DNA from: an uncultured Akkermansia sp.
GTDB lineage: Bacteria; Verrucomicrobiota; Verrucomicrobiia; Verrucomicrobiales; Akkermansiaceae
NCBI GenBank assembly: GCA_904501915.1
Contig: CAJGCV010000036.1
Coordinates: forward strand, 1 to 19,105
Direction: 5' to 3'
Length of the DNA: 19,105 nt
Shown here: positions 13,997 through 19,105 of the stretch, one piece after another
Numbering within the stretch: position 1 is the first letter of the stretch
Layout: each line of letters starts with the position of its first letter
The notes under the pieces: model-generated
What the model saw: the letters and a program-made list of their open reading frames with translations, nothing else
What the model was told of the DNA's origin: nothing
Database searches by the model: none
Position numbers and translations under genes: made by a program

Positions 13997-15729
13997 GAGA
14001 ATGCGGGAAGGTAAGGCTCAACGAGTGCTTTGCCGGTGGTGGTGGGTACAATGAAGAGCCCGTAGCGGGCCCGGGTGCAGGCGGTGTAGAGTTCCTTCAT
14101 ATCGAACCCTCGGCTTTCCCCAAGTCCGATGACATCAGTCACGATGATGTAGGCGGCTTCCTGACCTTTGAATGATTTGATGGTGGAGGCAAAAATACGG
14201 GTAGAGTGGGGGCTGCGGCAGGCTTCGCGTCGCTGTGCTGCCTGTTCCGGCTGTTCATCTGTCGCTGCGAGGGCAAGTCCGGGCACCAGGCGGAGACTGC
14301 ACCGTGGGTGCACGGTGCGCCAGGGGGAGAGCACAACAATGTCACGCGGCAGTATACCTTCTTTGCTTTGGAGCAGTTCTTCTATGATCCGGGAGACGGC
14401 TGCAGCTCTTTCCTCCGGAGTATCTGCAGGTGGCGAAATCCGGATGCCGTCTCCACTCAGGGGGAGAATCTGCAGATTCCGGGCATCTGCTGGGAGCATG
14501 GCCCTGCTGAAGTTAGCAATCTGGTGCGCGTTGCGCAGATTGGTACTCAGGCGTATGCGGGTTGCGAGTCCCGGCAACTGGTCGTAGCGGTCGTACAAAT
14601 CCTGGTGCTTATCGGCAAAGATGTAAAGTTTGCCGCCAGGGTTGAGCAGCCCCTGGATAATCTGCCACCAGATACCGCGGAAATCCTGTGCTTCATCCAC
14701 AAAAACAGCATCGTAATGCGGTATGCCGGGCAGCAGTTCCAGGATTTGTTGCAGCGCGATATCGGGCAGGCGGTCACCATCGCCCACGTAGTTGACCATG
14801 TAGCCAAAGCCATGGTGTTCCAGAATGTGCTGGATACAGAAATCGTGAAAGGTGCTGATGAAGAGCGTCTCCTGCTGCTCTGCCAGCAGCGGGTGCTGGT
14901 GCAGTTCATTCGCCATGGCGTGGTTGAAGCAGAGCATGAGCACATGCCGGGTCCCATTGCGTGGGAATTCGGCCGCCAGGCGGGCGGCTTCTGCACAGGC
15001 CATGACCGTTTTGCCAGTACCAGCGCAGCCTTCAACCCGTATGCCGCCGGTGCTTTCATAGAGAGCCGGCAGAATGTTCAGGAGGTTGGCAGAGGCACTG
15101 TCCATTTCCTGCAGATAGGTGCTCAGACTCACATGAAAACGCACGCTGGGGGCAAGTGCTTCGGTGATTTTCTGCATCCGGTGGGTGGACATGCGCTCCG
15201 GTTGGTCAAGCACGAAGAGCTCTTCAATGCGCTGTTGCAAGTGCTGCAGCGATTCTGCCCCGCACAGGTAGAGCGAATCAAACGGCAGGTTATGAAGACC
15301 GCCATCGGGTGGTGTGCCCTGGGTGAGAATGGCCATGTGCCGGTGCTCCGGCCAGCGCGGGGCAGCCTGAGGCAGACAGCCGCAACGCGTCAGACTCCGC
15401 ATGATTTTCTGCAGTGCAATGTTGGCTTGTTCCAGGGGCGCGTGTGTGTGGGTTTTCCAGCTGCCGTGGTCATTTTTGCGACTTTGCCAGCGGCCATGGA
15501 GCAGTCTCATCTGCGGCCAGTCCTTGACTTCTACGACCACAATGCCTTTCTGCGGAACCAGCACCACGAAGTCGGCTTCGTAGTGGATATAGTGTTCGTC
15601 TTCGAGGTAATCTTCCTTGCAACTATGAAAAATAACCCAATCCGCAGGCAGCCGGGTCATGGCATCGTACACGATGCGCTCCCCCCGCTGAATGTTCTGT
15701 TCCGGTATTCTGGAATAAATTTTAGCCAT
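13993..15729 (-). CDS. NERD-domain superfamily 1 (UvrD-like) helicase
   Basis: The 578-residue protein joins an N-terminal NERD nuclease-related domain (about 13-130; D53, E67 and K69 of YEADF...VEVKD fit a PD-(D/E)XK core) to a UvrD/Rep-like helicase. Helicase motifs are Walker A GCAGTGKT (234-241), Walker B VDEAQDF (344-350), STNLRN (395-400), KSFKGQE (518-524, motif V-like) and TACTRAR (549-555, motif VI). It is short for UvrD, mainly because the 1B/2B subdomains are reduced. Such proteins act on DNA or RNA; some NERD or nuclease-helicase fusions belong to antiphage systems, others appear to be housekeeping. The ATG at 15729 lies 11 nt after the upstream stop codon, and the stop overlaps the lipoprotein start by 4 nt. 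Function within this operon is unknown. Confidence 0.9.
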   Translation of the reverse strand: MAKIYSRIPEQNIQRGERIVYDAMTRLPADWVIFHSCKEDYLEDEHYIHYEADFVVLVPQKGIVVVEVKDWPQMRLLHGRWQSRKNDHGSWKTHTHAPLEQANIALQKIMRSLTRCGCLPQAAPRWPEHRHMAILTQGTPPDGGLHNLPFDSLYLCGAESLQHLQQRIEELFVLDQPERMSTHRMQKITEALAPSVRFHVSLSTYLQEMDSASANLLNILPALYESTGGIRVEGCAGTGKTVMACAEAARLAAEFPRNGTRHVLMLCFNHAMANELHQHPLLAEQQETLFISTFHDFCIQHILEHHGFGYMVNYVGDGDRLPDIALQQILELLPGIPHYDAVFVDEAQDFRGIWWQIIQGLLNPGGKLYIFADKHQDLYDRYDQLPGLATRIRLSTNLRNAHQIANFSRAMLPADARNLQILPLSGDGIRISPPADTPEERAAAVSRIIEELLQSKEGILPRDIVVLSPWRTVHPRCSLRLVPGLALAATDEQPEQAAQRREACRSPHSTRIFASTIKSFKGQEAAYIIVTDVIGLGESRGFDMKELYTACTRARYGLFIVPTTTGKALVEPYLPAFS

Positions 15730-15740
15730 GGGCCGGCAGA

Positions 15741-16328
15741 CTAATCCTGTTTCTTTTTACGTGGTGTGCGCTTGCGTGGGGTAGAAGTTGTTTTCTTGCC
15801 GGCGGATTTTTTCCTTGAACCCGTTTTCTTTGTGGATTTGGAAGCCGGTGTCGGGTTTGCGGGGCGGCGTTCGCGCAGCGCAAGCCAGAGCAGCAGCATG
15901 CTGATACCTGCTCCCAGTTGCATGCATTCCCAGCCCCATATGAATTTCCACTTGAGAATGTGTGCCTGGCTGGGATCAAGTTCTGGTGTGATAACCTCCA
16001 CCTGCTGGCCGATGGTGTAGTCAGTGTCGTCGGCATCTGTCATGAGCCGGCTGATAACCAGCCCGTTTGGTACGGTGTAGCGCACAATGGCCTGGTATGA
16101 TGTGCTGTCACCCAGCGCAAGATTGCCGTTCCGGAGCGCCTGCAGGGTGGATTCAAACGGCTGCTGGCGCACATCTGTTACCGTGGCGGTGACTACGACG
16201 GATTCATGCACATACATGGCTGTGCGCAGCAGCTTGTACAGTGCCAGGCATGTGAGCAGAATGCCCGCTATCAGTATTAACCTGTTGGCTCGTTTTCCTG
16301 CCAGCCGCTTGAGATAGTCTTTGAACAT
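15741..16328 (-). CDS. DUF3592-like membrane protein with a histone-like basic tail
   Basis: The 195-residue protein has two membrane segments (about 17-35 and 128-150) around an extracytoplasmic domain resembling DUF3592: VVVTATVTDV (44-53), YQAIVRYTVPNGLVI (78-92), and YTIGQQVEVITPELDPSQAHI (104-124). After the second segment comes a tail (about 152-195) made almost wholly of Lys, Arg, Ser, Thr, Pro, Ala and Gly, with runs such as PRKRTPRKKKQD. By the positive-inside rule the tail is cytoplasmic, and it could bind DNA, RNA or anionic lipid. The ATG lies 1 nt after the upstream stop codon. The gene sits just before the NERD helicase; any link between the tail and that enzyme is inference. 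Confidence 0.85.
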   Translation of the reverse strand: MFKDYLKRLAGKRANRLILIAGILLTCLALYKLLRTAMYVHESVVVTATVTDVRQQPFESTLQALRNGNLALGDSTSYQAIVRYTVPNGLVISRLMTDADDTDYTIGQQVEVITPELDPSQAHILKWKFIWGWECMQLGAGISMLLLWLALRERRPANPTPASKSTKKTGSRKKSAGKKTTSTPRKRTPRKKKQD

Positions 16329-16329
16329 G

Positions 16330-17217
16330 TCAATTTACAGCCACTCGGTGTTCATATGCTTCTACACGGCCTCTGCTGGTGCATCCGCGCGCCCATTGCA
16401 GCACAACGGCTGTGTCCGGCATGGCATCTGCAGCGCGGGGCGAAAGAGCGCGGTGACGAGGGCGTGCCAGTGTGGTCTGGGGCAGATTCGCCAGCAGTGT
16501 GCGCGCTTCGTCTGTACTCAGTCGGAAAATCTCGTCTGCCCGTGGCATGTCTGCCAGAGCTCCCTCATCGGCATCCAGACACCGGATGCCTACCCCGTAA
16601 CGGGCGGCAAGGTCGGTCAGTTCTTCTTCGTTGGCTGCTCCCGGCAGGATGAGCAGCTCGCTTTCCTGTGCCCACTGGCCGCAGGCAAGTGCGCGGAAGA
16701 AAGCACGGCGGCAGCTTTCTTCATCTTCTGCAAAACCTACGCAGATGGCGCGGAAGGAAAGCTCCTCCGCTTCGCCTTCCATGATGTAGTCCCCTTCGGC
16801 GTTCCATGAGCCTGCTGGCCAGTGCACGGCTACTAAATCAGGGTGACTCCAGCTTTCCTCATCCTCCACCGGGTAGACAAAAACACCCTGACCGGCCGTG
16901 TCGTACAGACGAACAGCCAGTGCCATGGCCTTGTGCAGCATGGTTTCACTTTCTGCATTGCCGCCAAAGACATGCTGCAGGCTGGGCGCGTCGCCTTCGC
17001 GTCGCAGGTAATATCCCTGGCCGTTCTCCACGCGTGCCAGACAGGAGTCCGGGTCAAGCGCGATGAATGAGAACTGCGAGCGCAGCGAGTGGTCCGAGTA
17101 GGCATCGCCCAGCACAGCACGCACACGGGCAATAAGTTCCTTGCCCTTGATGGCTTCTACCTCTGATTCGGGCAGAAGAGTGGGCAGAATTTCGATGAGT
17201 TTTTCCCTGAGTCCCAT
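16330..17217 (-). CDS. hypothetical protein, possible winged-helix plus nuclease-like domain
   Basis: I do not firmly recognise this 295-residue protein. The N-terminal 1-72 is helical and ends in SLRSQFSFIALDPDSCLARV then GYYLR, which resembles a winged-helix domain. The middle, DLVAVHWPAGSW (127-138), ELSF (152-155), CRRAFFRALACGQWAQESELLIL (169-191, described by its pattern RxxFF...W) and RYGVGIRCLD (206-215), recalls by eye the C-terminal restriction-endonuclease-like region of COG2958/HrgA-type proteins. If so, the usual SFELK is SFRAI here and the catalytic site would be lost. The tail (250-295) is Arg/Ala-rich. There are no membrane segments, so the product is cytoplasmic. It begins 2 nt after tsaD and ends 1 nt before the next gene, so cotranscription is likely. 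Confidence 0.82.
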   Translation of the reverse strand: MGLREKLIEILPTLLPESEVEAIKGKELIARVRAVLGDAYSDHSLRSQFSFIALDPDSCLARVENGQGYYLRREGDAPSLQHVFGGNAESETMLHKAMALAVRLYDTAGQGVFVYPVEDEESWSHPDLVAVHWPAGSWNAEGDYIMEGEAEELSFRAICVGFAEDEESCRRAFFRALACGQWAQESELLILPGAANEEELTDLAARYGVGIRCLDADEGALADMPRADEIFRLSTDEARTLLANLPQTTLARPRHRALSPRAADAMPDTAVVLQWARGCTSRGRVEAYEHRVAVN

Positions 17218-17219
17218 GG

Positions 17220-18269
17220 TTATTTGCGGAGTTGGACACCAGCGAGTTTGAGGTTCGGGTCAACCGGTGTATCAAGCGGCGAAAAATCACCTGCGCGGGC
17301 ACGCAGAAGACCGGCGTAGGCAATCATGGCGGCGTTGTCGGTAGTCAGGCTGTTGGGCGGCAGAATGAGCTCAATGCGGCGACGCTCACACATTTCCTGC
17401 AGCTGGCGGCGCAGGCCGCTGTTGCAGGAAACTCCGCCGGAAACGGCCAGCACTTTGTGGTGGCTCTTGCGCAGGGCTTTCACTGCCTTATGCAGCAACA
17501 CGTCAATGATGGCCTGGCGCACCCCGGCGCAGAGGTCGCACATGGTCTGCTCGTCCAGCTCGTGCGGGTTACCACTGGCTACCAGTTTGGGCAGGGTGTA
17601 GAGTACGGCGGTCTTCAACCCGGAAAACGAGAAGTCCAGGTGGTCTTCGTGCATCATCGGGCGCGGCAGCTTGAATCGCTCAGGGTCTCCTTTTTCTGCC
17701 AGCTTGTCAATTTCCGGACCTCCCGGGTAGGGTAAATCCAGCATTTTGGCCACCTTGTCAAAGGCTTCTCCTGCGGCATCGTCGCGGGAGCGCCCCAGCA
17801 GCGTGTAGTCACTGGCGCCCTTTACGTCAATCAGCAGGCTGTGCCCACCGCTTACCACCAGCCCCAGGTGGGGAACGAGCCCGGCGGGGTGGGTGATGAA
17901 GGGTGAGAGCATGTGCCCCTCCAGGTGGTTGACTGCCACAAAGGGTTTACGCGCAGCCAGTGCCAGGGCTTTGGCTGCAGTGTTGCCCACCAGCAGGGCT
18001 GCTACCAGCCCGGGACCTGCCGTGCTGGCAAACACATCCACCTGGTGAATGCTGCGGTTGGCCTTTTCCAGAGCTTCCTGAAGCACTGCTGGCAGGTTGG
18101 CAGAGTGGTTGCGCGAGGCGAGCTCCGGAATGACGCCGCCGTACATGCGGTGCAGGGGAATCTGCGTGGAGATGACGGAGCTGAGCAGCTGCGGCTGCCC
18201 GCTGCCGGTGTCCTCCATGAGGGCTACGGCTGTTTCATCGCAACTCGACTCGATTCCCAGTACCAGCAT
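17220..18269 (-). CDS. tsaD: tRNA N6-threonylcarbamoyladenosine transferase TsaD
   Basis: TsaD transfers the threonylcarbamoyl group from TC-AMP to A37 of ANN-decoding tRNAs, with TsaB and TsaE, in the cytoplasm. The 349-residue protein shows the Kae1/TsaD landmarks: GIESSCDETAVAL (5-17), NHLEGH with metal ligands H115 and H119, SGGHSLL (140-146), DDAAGEAFDKVAKML (163-177), GGVSCNSGLR (278-287) and TDNAAMIAYAG (310-320, metal ligand D311). The length is normal. It starts 5 nt after the clpX stop codon and ends 2 nt before the next gene, so it lies within a tight array. The C-terminal PVDPNLK is encoded by a 20-nt stretch also found at the end of a GH20 gene. Confidence 0.97.
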   Translation of the reverse strand: MLVLGIESSCDETAVALMEDTGSGQPQLLSSVISTQIPLHRMYGGVIPELASRNHSANLPAVLQEALEKANRSIHQVDVFASTAGPGLVAALLVGNTAAKALALAARKPFVAVNHLEGHMLSPFITHPAGLVPHLGLVVSGGHSLLIDVKGASDYTLLGRSRDDAAGEAFDKVAKMLDLPYPGGPEIDKLAEKGDPERFKLPRPMMHEDHLDFSFSGLKTAVLYTLPKLVASGNPHELDEQTMCDLCAGVRQAIIDVLLHKAVKALRKSHHKVLAVSGGVSCNSGLRRQLQEMCERRRIELILPPNSLTTDNAAMIAYAGLLRARAGDFSPLDTPVDPNLKLAGVQLRK

Positions 18270-18274
18270 GCGCG

Positions 18275-19105
18275 TTATTTGCCTGCCTTGCGGCGTTTGA
18301 TTTTCGGTTCGGCCTTGCCCAGCACCACATCTTCAGTGATGGTCACGGTATCAATGCTCTTGTCGCTGGGCACTTTGTACATGACATCCAGCATGAGGTT
18401 TTCGAAGATACCACGCAGGGCGCGGGCACCGGTGCCGCGCTCGATGGCCTGCTTTGCCATGGCACGCAGCGCACCTTCTTCCACCTTGAGCCTGGCATTG
18501 TTCATGGCCATGAGCTTGGTGTACTGCTTCACGAGCGCGTTCTTCGGCTCGGTGAGCAGGTGCATGAGCTGGTCCTCGGTGAGGGTGGTCAGCGGCGTGA
18601 AGATGGGCAGGCGCCCCATGAGCTCCGGAATCATGCCGAACATGAAGAAGTCCTCCGGCATGGCCTTGGAGAGAATTTCCTCTTCGGTGTATTCCTTGGC
18701 ATCGCGGTCTTCCTCCACGGCGGCAAAGCCCATGGCAGAGGAACCCAGACGCTTGCGGATGATGCCCTCCAGCCCCACGAATGCGCCACCGCAGATGAAG
18801 AGGATATTTTCCGTGTTCACGCGGATGTACTGTTCATTCGGGTGCTTGCGACCTCCCTTGGGGGGGATGTTGCATTCCGTGCCTTCCACAATTTTGAGCA
18901 GGGCCTGCTGTACACCCTCGCCGGAGACATCGCGGGTGATGCTCACGTTCTGGGTCTTGCGGCCAATCTTATCAATTTCATCCACATAGATGATGCCGCG
19001 CTCGGCCTTGGCCACATTCATATCGGCAGCCTGCAGGAGGCGCAGCACGATGTTTTCCACGTCCGCGCCCACGTATCCGGCCTCCGTCAGCGTAGTGGCG
19101 TCTAC
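18275..19105 (-). CDS. clpX: ATP-dependent Clp protease ATP-binding subunit ClpX, C-terminal part
   Basis: ClpX is the AAA+ hexamer that unfolds substrates for ClpP. The 276 residues seen here continue to the window edge; the zinc-binding domain and Walker A are outside. Visible are the pore loop GYVG (in TLTEAGYVGADVEN), Walker B IIYVDEIDK, the pore-2 region GGRKHP, ILFICGGAF, the ClpP-contact loop SAMGFA, ELMGRLPIFTPL and sensor 2 GTGARALR. The ClpP loop reads MGF where E. coli has IGF, and GADVEN replaces GEDVEN. Reading begins at base 19105 in frame with codon GTA, so the internal start at 19072 is not real. clpP would be expected upstream but is not in the window. tsaD follows after 5 nt. 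Confidence 0.97.
   Translation of the reverse strand, partial: VDATTLTEAGYVGADVENIVLRLLQAADMNVAKAERGIIYVDEIDKIGRKTQNVSITRDVSGEGVQQALLKIVEGTECNIPPKGGRKHPNEQYIRVNTENILFICGGAFVGLEGIIRKRLGSSAMGFAAVEEDRDAKEYTEEEILSKAMPEDFFMFGMIPELMGRLPIFTPLTTLTEDQLMHLLTEPKNALVKQYTKLMAMNNARLKVEEGALRAMAKQAIERGTGARALRGIFENLMLDVMYKVPSDKSIDTVTITEDVVLGKAEPKIKRRKAGK

Noticed and set aside
14206..15744. Plus-strand open frame (512 codons) antisense to the NERD helicase
   Set aside because: No motif, unusual composition, and fully overlapped by a gene with complete helicase motifs.

Overview
The window is densely coded bacterial chromosome with moderately high GC. Its gene set fits a Verrucomicrobiota bacterium, perhaps Akkermansia-like: a topoisomerase B subunit of the Bacteroidota-like ParE type, an archaeal/eukaryal-type prolyl-tRNA synthetase, and two tandem secreted GH20 hexosaminidases that suggest use of host or other complex glycans. 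Taxonomy is inferred from recalled family resemblance only. No tRNA, rRNA or CRISPR array was seen. The longest stretch without a gene is 278 bp (10613-10890), and a small transposon-like element fills most of it.

Layout. (1) 1-2091, minus: parE followed by a small secreted protein cut by the window edge. (2) 2236-4507, plus: an M50 site-2-type protease, then proS with its own promoter overlapping the protease stop codon. A bidirectional terminator separates proS from (3) 4566-7017, minus: a one-TM hypothetical gene overlapping lnt (apolipoprotein N-acyltransferase). (4) 7124-7920, plus: a single-cluster [4Fe-4S] ferredoxin, a terminator, and a DUF721 gene ending at a second strong terminator. 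(5) 7994-13119, minus: two paralogous GH20 genes and a SEL1-repeat gene, with a 205-bp inverted-repeat element between the GH20 genes. (6) 13246-13839, plus: a DUF805 membrane protein. (7) 13844-19105, minus: a tight array clpX (partial)-tsaD-hypothetical (wHTH/nuclease-like)-DUF3592-like membrane protein with a histone-like basic tail-NERD/UvrD-type helicase-50-residue lipoprotein.

Two observations stand out. First, at six operon heads a sigma70-like promoter sits only 6-11 nt upstream of the start codon, and Shine-Dalgarno motifs are nearly absent, which suggests leaderless or near-leaderless mRNAs. Second, the element between the GH20 genes has 19-bp terminal inverted repeats (18/19) and an exact 9-bp target-site duplication, so it looks like a MITE. 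The most speculative lead is the gene set downstream of tsaD, which joins a possible degenerate nuclease, a membrane protein with a nucleic-acid-binding-like tail and a NERD helicase.
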